20,529 bases of DNA from Firmicutes bacterium UBA3936 (GTDB lineage: Bacteria > Bacillota > Dethiobacteria > Dethiobacterales > Dethiobacteraceae): assembly GCA_002385745.1 (NCBI GenBank), contig DGEC01000020.1, positions 2,054 to 22,582 on the forward strand, written 5' to 3'. Both the position numbers and the translations under genes were made by a program. The notes under the pieces were generated by a model. The model was given only the letters and a program-made list of their open reading frames with translations, made no database searches and was not told the DNA's origin. Position 1 is the first letter of the stretch, and every line of letters begins with the position of its first letter. This document shows positions 7,991 to 15,716 of this stretch, piece after piece.

Positions 7991-8029
7991 GCTTTTACAA
8001 CCTCCTTTCATGCCGCTTTGTTTATATTC

Positions 8030-8059
8030 ACTATTATGCATTCCGGCAGCAGACTATGA
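8030..8059 (-). promoter_or_regulatory. possible sigma-E-like (sporulation) promoter for the propeller gene
   Basis: On the minus strand TCATAG (8059-8054) and CATAATAGT (8038-8030) give an ATA-16-CATA arrangement like mother-cell sigma-E promoters. It lies about 40 bases before the start codon at 7990. Short matches of this kind arise by chance, so this is a suggestion only. Confidence 0.3.
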
Positions 8060-8082
8060 ACTAAAATTAGAGCAATTACTGC

Positions 8083-8110
8083 ACACTTCATGCCAACAAA
8101 GCATATATTG
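8083..8110 (+). promoter_or_regulatory. possible sigma-K-like (sporulation) promoter for the cysteine-rich gene
   Basis: AC at 8083-8084, a 17-base spacer and CATATATTG at 8102-8110 resemble the sigma-K pattern AC-N16/17-CATANNNTA, with the last base differing. A leader of about 50 bases to the ribosome-binding site would result. Chance occurrence is possible. Confidence 0.3.
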
Positions 8111-8167
8111 TGATTGAACCTGATCAAAGTCCGGTCAACATACCACGGTAGAAAGGAGGTTATAGAC

Positions 8168-8825
8168 ACGACGAAGGACAGTAGTATTAAAATAAGCGGA
8201 CTTAATGTCATACAGGTAGCCGATATCCAGCCCCGAATGCGATCCGGTGTACGGTTGTCCTCCGCCCACGGAAATTGTGTGTATTGCTGTCGATAAGATC
8301 TATGACGAGTGTAAAAATGTGCAGGTTGAAACGATTGAATTTACCTTTGAAGCTGACCCGGAGAACCCGGTTGAAGACGTAATTTGCCTGAATGTTGAAA
8401 TTGTCGCCGGTCCCACCTGCGAAGTAGTCAACAGCGGCAGGGTACGTGTAACAACGACTTTCAGCACCACGGTACGTGTAATACTTCAGGACGGAACCAC
8501 TGAGGATTTAACTCAGGAAACAACCGTCATCAAGACTTTCAACATGCCCCGTGCCGGAGAAAACGGTTTGGTTGTGGTATGTGACATCCCCTTTCTGGAA
8601 TGTCTGCAAGCCTTTGTGCAAAGTGAAGAGTTGGAATATGGTGTACTTAATACCACAATAATAGCCTGTGTAGGTAAATATACTGTTTTAAGGCTGCTGG
8701 CCAATGTACAGCTAATGATCCCGGCATACGGCTTCTGCCCCGAACCACCGGATTGTGAAGAAGTCCTTTCCGAATGCCCTGACTTCTCGCCGCAGTGGCC
8801 TCCGTACCCCGTTCAGTCCCGTTGA
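8168..8825 (+). CDS. cysteine-rich protein, possibly spore-associated, with irregular start
   Basis: The clear open frame starts at GTG 8247 and gives 192 residues: VYGCPPPTEIVCIAVDKIYDEC, then two beta-rich segments with Thr/Val strands (VETIEFTFEADPE, GRVRVTTTFSTTVRVIL) and a tail with PDCEEVLSECPDF. About a dozen cysteines and the VDKIYDEC motif resemble clostridial spore-surface proteins, but I cannot name the family. No ribosome-binding site precedes 8247. A perfect AAAGGAGG lies at 8152-8159, eight bases before ACG 8168; reading from there gives TKDSSIKISGLNVIQVADIQP. Dropping one C from the run 8231-8234 joins this to ECDPVYGCPPP without a break. The real protein is therefore probably about 218 residues from 8168, with an ATG changed to ACG and one extra C, or the upstream part is decayed. 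Confidence 0.65.
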
Positions 8826-8838
8826 CAGCTAGAAAAGA

Positions 8839-8867
8839 AAAGCCCCTGGCATAATGTAAGGGGCTTT
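8839..8867 (+). terminator. intrinsic terminator of the cysteine-rich gene
   Basis: A 9-base stem (AAAGCCCCT with AGGGGCTTT) with an 11-base loop and a short T-rich tail lies 13 bases after the stop codon. Confidence 0.7.
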
Positions 8868-8922
8868 ATCCATATCCAATTTTCTTAGCTAAAAAACAAG
8901 CGCAAGCTTCTCTTTAAGCCAA

Positions 8923-8945
8923 AGCGCGGGCAATTGCCCCGCGCT
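8923..8945. terminator. GC-rich hairpin between convergent genes
   Basis: AGCGCGGG pairs with CCCGCGCT around a 7-base loop, followed on the plus strand by GTTTT. It sits 37 bases beyond the permease stop. The T-tail favours plus-strand termination as a back-up to the upstream hairpin, and a role for the minus-strand permease is less clear. Confidence 0.4.
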
Positions 8946-8981
8946 GTTTTCCGCCCGGCATCAGCCGCTCTTTTTCAGATG

Positions 8982-10031
8982 CTAGGCGCGGAAGACCACT
9001 TCTTCCTTGCCAAACATATAGCGGGCAAAAAGTATGGCTCCCACAATGTAGACAATAATCCAGGCAAAGGTAATCCCCATATGGGTATAGTTGTATATTC
9101 CCGCCAGGAATTCCTTGATAATGCAGGTAATATTGGCCAGTGGGATGTGGAAATAAAACAGGTCGATATTCTTGGCATCCAGCATGTAGGTGGCATAGGT
9201 CGGGACAAAGGAAATCATCATCAGCGGCGAGAGATAAGTCTGGGCCTCTTTAAAGGAGCGGGCAAAGATGCTGATGGCCAGTTCCAGGGCGCTGAAGACC
9301 ATAGTCATAAGCATTATGACTATGCCAATGAGCAGGATGTTTTTCACTTCCAAAGAAACACTGGCGCCCTGAAACAGTCCTATGTCCAGCCGCGTAGTAA
9401 TATAAAGGCCGGCCAAGGAAGCCGCAGTGCCCAGCAGACCCATTATGGTGACGGCTATAAACTTGCCCCAGAGCAATGACAGGCGTCCTGCCTGCGTTGT
9501 CAGCAGGGGTTCCAGCGTTCCCCGCTCTTTTTCCCCGGCGCCCAGGTCCACGGCCGCCCCCATGGGGCCCGAAACACAAAAAGTAACCAGCATTAAGGGC
9601 AGAAGCAGGGAAAGCATAAACTTGCCCATGCCCGCCTCTTTATCGGTGAGTCTGGTTTCAATAAGGACCGGCGTCAGAAGCTCTTCGCCAATATTTCTCG
9701 TTTCCAGCCGCTGCCTGACAATGGCGGCGGCATAACTGTCAATCAAATTCCTAACGGTATTCATGGCCAGTTGCGAGGCCTGACTGGCATTGTCATAGGT
9801 TAGCACCAGCGTAACCGGCCTTTCCGCTGCAATACTCTCGTCAAGCCCGGCCGGTATTTCCACAGCAAGCAGAATATCACCGTTTTTCAGGTCATCTTCA
9901 ATAGCCGTTGATTCCACCGGTTTCAGGATTTCCTGTTCTTTTAAAAATCTGGCGAGAGAACTGTTCCCCCCGTCTATAATGGCCACCGTCATGTTTTCTT
10001 CCGCCTTTTCCACTGTCTTGTCCAAACTCAT
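8982..10031 (-). CDS. ABC-2 type (NatB-like) exporter permease, N-terminally truncated
   Basis: The 349-residue protein matches the membrane subunit of Na+-efflux-type ABC exporters. It has a long extracytoplasmic domain (residues about 10-125), then five hydrophobic segments, starting with KFMLSLLLPLMLVTFCVSGP and the family motif GEKERGTLEPLLTT on the following cytoplasmic loop. Family members normally begin with a cytoplasmic stretch and a first membrane helix before the extracytoplasmic domain (about 390-400 residues in total), and both are missing. The frame upstream meets the TAA of the GH39 gene only two codons before the ATG, and no ribosome-binding site is visible. The ATPase partner is also absent from the window. 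This looks like the remnant of an exporter operon whose front end was lost at a junction near 10032-10040. Without its first helix the topology would be wrong, so it is probably non-functional. Confidence 0.8.
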   Translation of the reverse strand: MSLDKTVEKAEENMTVAIIDGGNSSLARFLKEQEILKPVESTAIEDDLKNGDILLAVEIPAGLDESIAAERPVTLVLTYDNASQASQLAMNTVRNLIDSYAAAIVRQRLETRNIGEELLTPVLIETRLTDKEAGMGKFMLSLLLPLMLVTFCVSGPMGAAVDLGAGEKERGTLEPLLTTQAGRLSLLWGKFIAVTIMGLLGTAASLAGLYITTRLDIGLFQGASVSLEVKNILLIGIVIMLMTMVFSALELAISIFARSFKEAQTYLSPLMMISFVPTYATYMLDAKNIDLFYFHIPLANITCIIKEFLAGIYNYTHMGITFAWIIVYIVGAILFARYMFGKEEVVFRA

Positions 10032-10037
10032 GCCGAT

Positions 10038-10943
10038 TTACTTCAGCCCGTAGAATTCGCCGGCATCAAAGCTCAAATAAGTGGCCGTCATGTCCTCTAC
10101 AGGCATGATTTCCAGATAATACAGGCAGTTGCAGGAAATTGAAAGCTCCACTTCATAAATTCCGTTTTGCTCAAACAGCTTGGCATCGGTTTGACAGGGT
10201 TCAGCGGCGGCCCGCAGTACCTGCAGCTGCTTCCTGTCTAAAGTGCGGGGTTTGCCAAGGTTGCTCCAGGTCTGCAGCGGGTTGGCACAGGCCCCGCCCA
10301 CAACTTTTTTAACCAGCACCGCCTGCCTGCCCAATGCGGGCAGCTGCAGGACGTAATTTCTTGCCGGGCAAGGCTTGTTATCCCGCATGTCGTGCCAGTT
10401 CCAGCCGATAATTGCGTACCTGTCCTCATCCTTTAGCAGGTGCTCATCGCGGTAGAGCAGTTCCTTTCCCGCTTCGGAAAAGAACTCAAAGGTATAAAAG
10501 GTGGGTTTCTTTATTGAGTTCAGGGCAACAAGGCCGAAGCCGCCGTGGAAAACCGCTTTGGGAACATCCATTTCTTCGAAAACGTCGCTGAAAGTCCAGT
10601 AGGAGTAGGAATCGGCGTATTCGCCCGCTTCACTTAAAATGCGGGCAATATAGGCCGCATTGAAAGCAGTGTCATGCACCGGGCAAAGCGGCGAATAGGA
10701 GCTGTTAAATTCCGTAATATGCAGCGGTAGCCCGGCAATCTCCGGATAATCCTCCATAATCCTGCGGGTTTCCCGCAGTTCATCATGACGCCGGGGTCCC
10801 TCATGGTATGGTAGAAGTAGTGTCCCTGTGCCGTTGGCTGGTTGGCCGTGTAGCAGTGGCGGGTTATGAAATCCAGCGGCGTCTTGTTTTTTATGCAGTG
10901 TTCGAAAAAGGATCTGAGCCATTTTTCCGTTTCCACGCCGCAA
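10038..10943 (-). pseudogene. GH39 beta-xylosidase-like, C-terminal fragment
   Basis: The frame carries the second half of a GH39 enzyme. ELRETRRIMEDYPEIAGLPLHITEFNSSYSP holds the predicted nucleophile glutamate in ITEFN, followed by YSYWTFSDVFEEMDVP and the C-terminal beta-sandwich. It ends in GEFYGLK, which looks like a natural end. About the first 50 codons of the open frame (before ELRETRR) are shadow of the N-terminal fragment. It joins that fragment at the G4 run 10793-10796, where one extra base gives HTMRDPRRHDELRETRR. No ribosome-binding site suits an independent start. Six bases separate its stop from the truncated permease. Confidence 0.75.
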
Positions 10944-11536
10944 ATGGCCGGCCCGCCGATTTGGAAGCCCTCATCTACCTCCTTGGCGGCTCTCGCGGTA
11001 TAATCATAAAGTTTGAAATACTCCTCCATGGTTCCCGCCCAGAAAGGAATATTGGGTTCGTTCCAGACTTCAAGCGGCCATGTCAGGACTTCATCCCTGC
11101 CGTATCTCTGTATGAAATGCTCCAATGTCCGTTTAACCAGTTCCGCCCATTTTTCATAGGAAGCGGGCGGCGTAACATTGCCCTTCCAATAAAAGATTGT
11201 CCGGTCACCCGATTTCAGTTTTTCCGGCATGAAGCCAAGTTCCAGAAAGGGCCGGATGCCGTGCTCAAGATAAGAGTCAATGATGCGGTCAAGATAGGTG
11301 AAATTATAAAAAGGATATGTTTTCCCGTCCATTTCGTATTCACGGTAGATGCCCACATCATCGCAAAACAGCCCGTGCCCCCGGATATAGCGAAAACCAA
11401 TGGCTTCCTGAACAATCTTCAGATGATCCGTGTATTCCTTTTGCAGGGCAAGTCCCATCCTGCCGCTGCCGACACAGTATGTGGCATTATTTTTAAAAGG
11501 CCTGCCTGAAGACGGCACTCTGACGGTTTTTGTCAT
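10634..11536 (-). pseudogene. GH39 beta-xylosidase-like, N-terminal fragment
   Basis: The start ATG 11536 is preceded by AGGAGGGGG at good spacing. The fragment has the GH39 TIM-barrel features: FKNNATYCVGSGRMGLAL, FRYIRGHGLFCDDVGIYRE, RPFLELGFMP and LEVWNEPNIPFWAG with the acid/base E160. Meaningful sequence runs to HYFYHTMRDPG (about residue 250), after which the frame is lost and the last 50 residues are out of frame. Together with 10038-10943 the gene would encode about 500 residues, normal for the family. The family releases D-xylose (or related sugars) from the non-reducing end of oligosaccharides. No signal peptide is present, so it would act on imported oligosaccharides. The gene has its own upstream region and is not co-directional with an obvious sugar transporter here. 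Confidence 0.8.
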
Positions 11537-11578
11537 TTCTTCCCCCTCCTGCCGGTAAATTTGCTTTTATCATATAAC

Positions 11579-11584
11579 ATTATA
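11579..11584 (-). promoter_or_regulatory. possible -10 element of the GH39 gene
   Basis: A perfect TATAAT on the minus strand lies about 45 bases before the start codon. The best sequence at 17 bases upstream is AATTTG, a weak -35 box, so an activator may be needed if this is the promoter. Confidence 0.35.
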
Positions 11585-11718
11585 TTCCAAAAATAAAGCA
11601 TCAAATTTACCGGGCAAAATTATATATTCAGCTGCTACAAAGCATATACTGTATCGATTTATAAGCTTTGATTATTAATTACCCCGAATTACGGCAGGAT
11701 GATATTTAAGAATTTTAT

Positions 11719-11747
11719 TTGCCCTGTGCTGTAAAATGTGATATAAA
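11719..11747 (+). promoter_or_regulatory. sigma-A type promoter of the lipoprotein gene
   Basis: TTGCCC at 11719-11724, a 17-base spacer and TATAAA at 11742-11747, with a TG one base before the -10 (extended -10), stand 63 bases before the GTG start. Confidence 0.6.
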
Positions 11748-11809
11748 TAATATTACAAAAAATCCTGCTTTTGGAGGAGTTGGCAAAGCCACTTACAGGA
11801 GGTTTAAAA

Positions 11810-12319
11810 GTGCCAGTTAAAAAACACCTATCCACTGTTCTGCCTCTGATGCTGTTTCCCCTGCTGCTTGCAACCGGTTGCCAGCATGTGGTGAGCATGG
11901 ATAATTATGCCCTGACAAAAGCAGACCAGAATATTATAGAAACTTATCTGGCAGAGGAGATTATCAAACCGGCTTATGGAGGCAAAATCTTCAGCGCGCA
12001 CAGAGTGCTGCTTTCTGACCGTCAGGAAGGCAAAATTTATCTCTGGGCTTTTATCCAGGAATATTACAGGGAAATAGGCGAGCTGCAGAAGGGCACCGGC
12101 GTCTCCGTACCGGTTGTCCTGAATGTGGCGGAAGAAAATAACAGCCTTAAAATCAGAGGCCACCTCCTGCCGGGCAACGGCAATCAATTCCCGGAGGACA
12201 TTGACCGCTTGTTCCCCAAGCAAATCAGAAAACAAATCCTTGATTATCCCCTGACTGAAGGCATCCATGAATTAGTCGCGGAAGTGGAGGCCAAAGTCCA
12301 GGCAGCGGTGATAAACTGA
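11810..12319 (+). CDS. predicted lipoprotein of unknown function
   Basis: GTG 11810 is taken as the start because AGGAGG lies seven bases upstream; the longer ATG start at 11771 would place that site inside the gene. The 169-residue product begins with basic residues (PVKKH), a hydrophobic stretch (LSTVLPLMLFPLLLATGC) and a lipobox L-A-T-G-C, so it should be cleaved and lipidated at that cysteine and face outward from the membrane. The mature part is mixed alpha/beta with no cysteine beyond the anchor. The segments KIYLWAFIQEYYREIGEL and VLNVAEENNSLKIRGHLLPG suggest a single small domain, similar in flavour to uncharacterised Firmicute lipoproteins. It stands alone between its own promoter and a strong terminator. 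No function can be assigned. Confidence 0.8.
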   Translation: MPVKKHLSTVLPLMLFPLLLATGCQHVVSMDNYALTKADQNIIETYLAEEIIKPAYGGKIFSAHRVLLSDRQEGKIYLWAFIQEYYREIGELQKGTGVSVPVVLNVAEENNSLKIRGHLLPGNGNQFPEDIDRLFPKQIRKQILDYPLTEGIHELVAEVEAKVQAAVIN

Positions 12320-12373
12320 GAGGCAAAAAGACAAACACCGCACTGAAACCGCTACAGTACAGGACATCCTAAC

Positions 12374-12419
12374 AAGGGTAATTAAAAAGGCTTCTTCAGA
12401 AGCCTTTTTAATTACCCTT
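12374..12419. terminator. bidirectional terminator with perfect 21-bp stem
   Basis: AAGGGTAATTAAAAAGGCTTC pairs perfectly with its complement at 12399-12419 around a TTCA loop. It lies between the lipoprotein gene (plus) and the transketolase operon (minus), and the internal A/T runs provide U-tracts for both directions. Confidence 0.85.
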
Positions 12420-12478
12420 TATTTTTCCGGGTGAGAAGCTCCGTTGCTTTTGTCCTGAGACGTTGTCCAGAGGCAGCG

Positions 12479-13438
12479 CTAAAGCAAAGCTTTGGCGGCG
12501 GAACATATCCCTTCCGCATCATAGCCGTAAAGATGATAAAGGTATTCCGGTTCACCGTAGCCGGCAAAGAGGTCGGGAATACCGAGACGCCTGAACTTGC
12601 AGGCAAGCCCTTCTTCCGCCAGTACCTCGGCAACGGCGCTGCCCAGCCCACCGTAGATATTATGGTCCTCAGCCGTGACAATGGCGCCCGTTTCCTTGGC
12701 GGCCTTGATGACGGCCTGCCTGTCCAGCGGTTTAATGGTATGCATATCAATGACTCTCGCCCGGATGCCTTCCGCGGCCAGCATTTCCGCCGCTGCGACG
12801 GCATAAAAGACAATGCTGCCGGTAGCAATCAGCGTGATATGGTCGCCTTCCCTGACGGTTATGGACTTGCCGATTTCATATGTGTAGTCTTCCTTGTAAA
12901 CCACAGGCTCGCCGCCGCGGCCGATGCGGATATACATGGGGCCTTCCCATTCAATGGAGGCCTCGACGACTTTCCCAATCTGGTTGGGATCGCCCGGAGC
13001 AATTACAGTCATATTGGGCAGGGAGCGCATAATGGCCAAATCTTCCTGTCCGTAGTGGGTCGGGCCCGCGCCGGTGGTTAGCCCGCCGTGCGTGGCCACT
13101 ATTCTCACCGGCAGGTTGGCATAGCAGATATCTGTCCGTACCTGTTCACAGGCCCGCATTGTAGCAAATGTGGCCATGGTAGAAACAAAGGGCAGCTTGC
13201 CGTCCAAAGCCAGCCCTGCCGCTATCCCCATCATGTTCTGCTCCGCTATGCCTATGTTAAAGAACCGGTCGGGATGGGCTTTCATAAAATCTCCGGTTTT
13301 ATTGCTGCGCATCAGGTCCGCGGTGAGGACAACTATTCTGTCATTAGTCTTTCCTATTTCAGCCAGTTTTTTCCCGTACACTTCCCTGGCCGACATCTTT
13401 TCTATCAGTGAAAAAAATTGAAATGTTTCCTGCGCCAT
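12479..13438 (-). CDS. transketolase, C-terminal subunit
   Basis: The 319-residue subunit holds the pyrimidine-binding and C-terminal domains of a split transketolase. The glutamate that activates thiamine diphosphate is E66 in FFNIGIAEQNMMG. MATFATMRACEQVRTD, THGGLTTGAGPTHYGQEDLA and the C-terminal EDHNIYGGLGSAVAEVLAEEG are typical. With its partner it transfers two-carbon ketol units between pentose, tetrose and hexose phosphates in the cytoplasm. The start at 13438 is used because GGGGTGA precedes it at good spacing, while the later Met before SAREVYGKK has no site; this leaves a 14-residue extension. It begins two bases after the stop of the N-terminal subunit, so the two are translationally coupled. 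It is intact. Confidence 0.93.
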   Translation of the reverse strand: MAQETFQFFSLIEKMSAREVYGKKLAEIGKTNDRIVVLTADLMRSNKTGDFMKAHPDRFFNIGIAEQNMMGIAAGLALDGKLPFVSTMATFATMRACEQVRTDICYANLPVRIVATHGGLTTGAGPTHYGQEDLAIMRSLPNMTVIAPGDPNQIGKVVEASIEWEGPMYIRIGRGGEPVVYKEDYTYEIGKSITVREGDHITLIATGSIVFYAVAAAEMLAAEGIRARVIDMHTIKPLDRQAVIKAAKETGAIVTAEDHNIYGGLGSAVAEVLAEEGLACKFRRLGIPDLFAGYGEPEYLYHLYGYDAEGICSAAKALL

Positions 13439-13440
13439 AA

Positions 13441-14289
13441 TTATTCACCCCGCTCTCTTCTTCTGGCTTCATCCAGTTCGGCGCAGCTCCTGGCGAGGAA
13501 ATCGGCATCAATGGAGCCCGCATGCCAGTTGACATCATTCTCCATCGAGGCCACACCTTTCCCCTTTACCGTTTTGCCGATCACAACCGTCGGCTTTTTG
13601 GAATCCACCGGCGGCAAATTATCAAAAACAGCCACAATTTGCTCAATATCATGCCCGTCTATGACCACTACATTCCACCCGAAGGCTCTCCATTTTTCTG
13701 CATAGGGCTCAAGCCTCAGTAGCTTCTCGGTCTCACCGTCAAGGGAGATTCTGTTCCTGTCGACAAAGGCAACCAGGTTGCCCAGTTCATAGTGCGCTGC
13801 CGCCATGGCCGCTTCCCATACCGAGCCTTCCTGGGTCTCACCGTCCCCCATTAATGTAAAAACCCTGTTTCCCCTGCCGTCAAGCCTGGCTGCCAGGGCC
13901 AGGCCTACACTGACGGACAGGCCGTGGCCCAGCGAACCGGTAGAGATTTCAACTCCGGGAACTTCACTGGAAGGATGCTCGCCAAAGGGGCTGCCGGGTT
14001 CCCTGTATTTGGCCAAAACTTCATCCATGGAAAAATAACCGGCCATGGCAAGGGTCACATAAAGGCAGCCTGCGCCGTGTCCTTTGCTCAGGATAAACCT
14101 GTCGCGCTCTTCCCAGTCAGGCCTTTTGGGGTCGTATTTCATGCCGTACTGGTACAATACAGTCATCATATCTGCCATGGAAAGATCGCCGCCAATATGC
14201 GTAGCCCCTTTATGACAAAGCCTTAAGATATTCTTTCTTGCTTCACATGCCAGGTCTTTTAGTCTTTCCACAGTGCTTTGATCCACCAT
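13441..14289 (-). CDS. transketolase, N-terminal subunit
   Basis: The 282-residue subunit binds the diphosphate end of thiamine diphosphate through the G148-D-G...N179 motif (GDGETQEGSVWEAAMAAAHYELG and VAFVDRN). Other transketolase marks are GGDLSMADMM, FILSKGHGAGCLY, STGSLGHGLSVSVG and the WHAG segment near the end. The length fits the two-gene transketolases common in Clostridia and Archaea, in contrast to the single roughly 660-residue enzyme. The ATG at 14289 follows AAAGGAG by about 9 bases. It is the first gene of a two-gene operon with a good promoter. The pathway role is non-oxidative pentose phosphate interconversion, which would also handle xylulose 5-phosphate made from lyxose or xylose. 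Confidence 0.93.
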   Translation of the reverse strand: MVDQSTVERLKDLACEARKNILRLCHKGATHIGGDLSMADMMTVLYQYGMKYDPKRPDWEERDRFILSKGHGAGCLYVTLAMAGYFSMDEVLAKYREPGSPFGEHPSSEVPGVEISTGSLGHGLSVSVGLALAARLDGRGNRVFTLMGDGETQEGSVWEAAMAAAHYELGNLVAFVDRNRISLDGETEKLLRLEPYAEKWRAFGWNVVVIDGHDIEQIVAVFDNLPPVDSKKPTVVIGKTVKGKGVASMENDVNWHAGSIDADFLARSCAELDEARRRERGE

Positions 14290-14342
14290 GCATTCTCACT
14301 CCTTTGCCCTTAATTCGGCGGCTAAACCGGTCTTTTAGTCAT

Positions 14343-14371
14343 ATTCTACTATGTTACGCGCCCGTTGGCAA
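14343..14371 (-). promoter_or_regulatory. sigma-A type promoter of the transketolase operon
   Basis: On the minus strand TTGCCA (14371-14366), 17 bases and TAGAAT (14348-14343) match the consensus at five of six positions each. It lies just downstream of the cblS stop, so the operon is transcribed separately from cblTS. Confidence 0.65.
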
Positions 14372-14389
14372 AGGATATGATGATTTTTA

Positions 14390-15142
14390 TCACCGGGATG
14401 CCCCGGAAATAATGCTGCCGACTCTATAGACTTCCAACCCGCTCAATTCCCGCAAATCAGCCGCCCGTTCATCTTCCGCCGCCAAAAGCAAGGAAGTGGC
14501 TGGCCCGGCAGATTTCCGGATATCCAAATCCTCGTCTGCCCGGAGCTGCAATTCGCCTCCTGCACCGGCGGCCAGCTGCCCGGCCTCATACAGCACTCCC
14601 CTGGAACCTACGGGCAGAATTTCATGTATCCATTCTTCTTCCAGCAGTTTATTTACAAGCGGCACGTCCGGCACAACCGCTCCCAAGACCTCATACCCCA
14701 CCCTGGGCTTCCCAAGACAATAAACGGTATCCCCGGCCCTTGCCTTTCCCAGCCGCAAAGCTGTCGTCTTTGCTTCCCCGATAACCGTAATGCCCACACC
14801 GGTTTCCCTGGTTGGCACGTTCTCTTCCGTACTGCCTGTAATGACAATATCCGGAAAGCCGGAAGCCGCAAGCTCCTCCCGGATACCGCTTAAAATAGCT
14901 CTGCCCGTCGGCTCCATTTCCACGCTTAAAGTGTTCACAATGGCCAGCGGTTTTGCCCCTGCCGCCACAACTTCCAGCAGGGGCACGCGCACAGTGCAGC
15001 GGCCTACGATATTTGCCGTTGTTTTTAGGTAGTCCGCTTCTTTGGACCCGATGGCACCCAGTGAATCGCAGGCAATGACAAAGGTATGATCGCTGTCTGT
15101 TTCGATTAGCGTCAAGTCGCGAAAGCTTTTAATTTGCGGCAT
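14390..15142 (-). CDS. cblS: probable alpha-ribazole kinase CblS (AIR synthase-related)
   Basis: The 250-residue protein belongs to the PurM/AIR-synthase-like ATP-binding superfamily: an N-terminal half with DHTFVIACDSLGAIGSKEADY and VVAAGAKPLAIVNTLSVEMEP, and a C-terminal half with GDTVYCLGKPRVG. It is shorter than PurM or HypE. In Firmicutes a protein of this type (CblS) phosphorylates alpha-ribazole to alpha-ribazole phosphate, and it is encoded with the transporter CblT (family knowledge). Here the start overlaps the end of the ECF S-component gene by 14 bases, and a cobalamin riboswitch precedes both, which strongly supports the assignment. A GAGG lies about 10 bases before the ATG. Without that context it would only be called an AIR synthase-related protein. 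Confidence 0.8.
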   Translation of the reverse strand: MPQIKSFRDLTLIETDSDHTFVIACDSLGAIGSKEADYLKTTANIVGRCTVRVPLLEVVAAGAKPLAIVNTLSVEMEPTGRAILSGIREELAASGFPDIVITGSTEENVPTRETGVGITVIGEAKTTALRLGKARAGDTVYCLGKPRVGYEVLGAVVPDVPLVNKLLEEEWIHEILPVGSRGVLYEAGQLAAGAGGELQLRADEDLDIRKSAGPATSLLLAAEDERAADLRELSGLEVYRVGSIISGASR

Positions 15143-15614
15143 TTTCGCCCATCCTCTGCAGAACTTTCACTTGCGCCAGGGCGGCGGCCAAAACAATATT
15201 AACGGCTGAACCGACGGACAGCGACGGCAGCATCGCAAGGAAAAAGCCCGACCCGTAAATGGGCACCAAAAGCAAGGGAGCTACCACACCGTTTAAAGCC
15301 ACGCCGGCAATAACGGCCGGTATCTTGTAGCCTTTCCGGTACAGGTAGCCGAAAATGCTGACATATACCGCCATTTGCACTCCAACATACAGGTGGATGG
15401 CTATCCCGAACGGGAAAGCAACAGTAGCGGCACTGAAAAGATGGCCCAAAAATCCGACTACTGCACCGCCCCACCCTCCAAAGAGCGCCGCCCCCAGAAA
15501 TCCCGGCAGGGAATCAAGGGCAACTGTACCTGTGGGACTTGGAATTTTAATAAATCCTCCCACTGCACACAAGGCTACAAGCAACGCCAGAACGGTTAGT
15601 TTTTTAGCAGTCAT
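15129..15614 (-). CDS. cblT: probable alpha-ribazole transporter CblT (ECF S component)
   Basis: The 161-residue protein is almost wholly hydrophobic, with about five to six membrane segments (LTVLALLVALCAVGGF, LPGFLGAALFGGWGGAVVGFLG, GIAIHLYVGVQMAVYVSIFG, AVNIVLAAALAQVKV), as in substrate-binding S components of energy-coupling-factor transporters. The GGWGGAVVGFLGHL segment is typical of the family. The start at 15614 is set by AGGAGG eight bases upstream; the longer start at 15635 would contain this site. The gene overlaps cblS by 14 bases and follows a cobalamin riboswitch, so the likely substrate is alpha-ribazole. It has no ATPase or T component nearby and must use the shared ECF module encoded elsewhere. 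Confidence 0.82.
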   Translation of the reverse strand: MTAKKLTVLALLVALCAVGGFIKIPSPTGTVALDSLPGFLGAALFGGWGGAVVGFLGHLFSAATVAFPFGIAIHLYVGVQMAVYVSIFGYLYRKGYKIPAVIAGVALNGVVAPLLLVPIYGSGFFLAMLPSLSVGSAVNIVLAAALAQVKVLQRMGENAAN

Positions 15615-15665
15615 TTTTGTTTCCTCCTGTACCATAAGTATTTAATATTCTTGCCCTTTATGGAA

Positions 15666-15699
15666 AAAAGCTCACGGTCGCCTAAGACCGTGAGCTTTT
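15666..15699 (-). terminator. expression-platform terminator of the cobalamin riboswitch
   Basis: A 14-base perfect stem (AAAAGCTCACGGTC with GACCGTGAGCTTTT) and 6-base loop are followed by a T-run on the minus strand. It sits about 20 bases after the riboswitch aptamer and about 50 bases before cblT, so ligand binding should cause premature termination. Confidence 0.85.
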
Positions 15700-15716
15700 C
15701 CATCACCCACGTTTAA

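Noticed and set aside
10787..10800. Programmed -1 frameshift in the GH39 gene
   Set aside because: The site is ACCCCGGCG on the coding strand, which does not match an X_XXY_YYZ heptamer. A one-base deletion is simpler.
12412..12828. 138-codon frame overlapping the transketolase C-terminal subunit
   Set aside because: It is a same-strand, out-of-frame shadow inside an intact, well-recognised gene.
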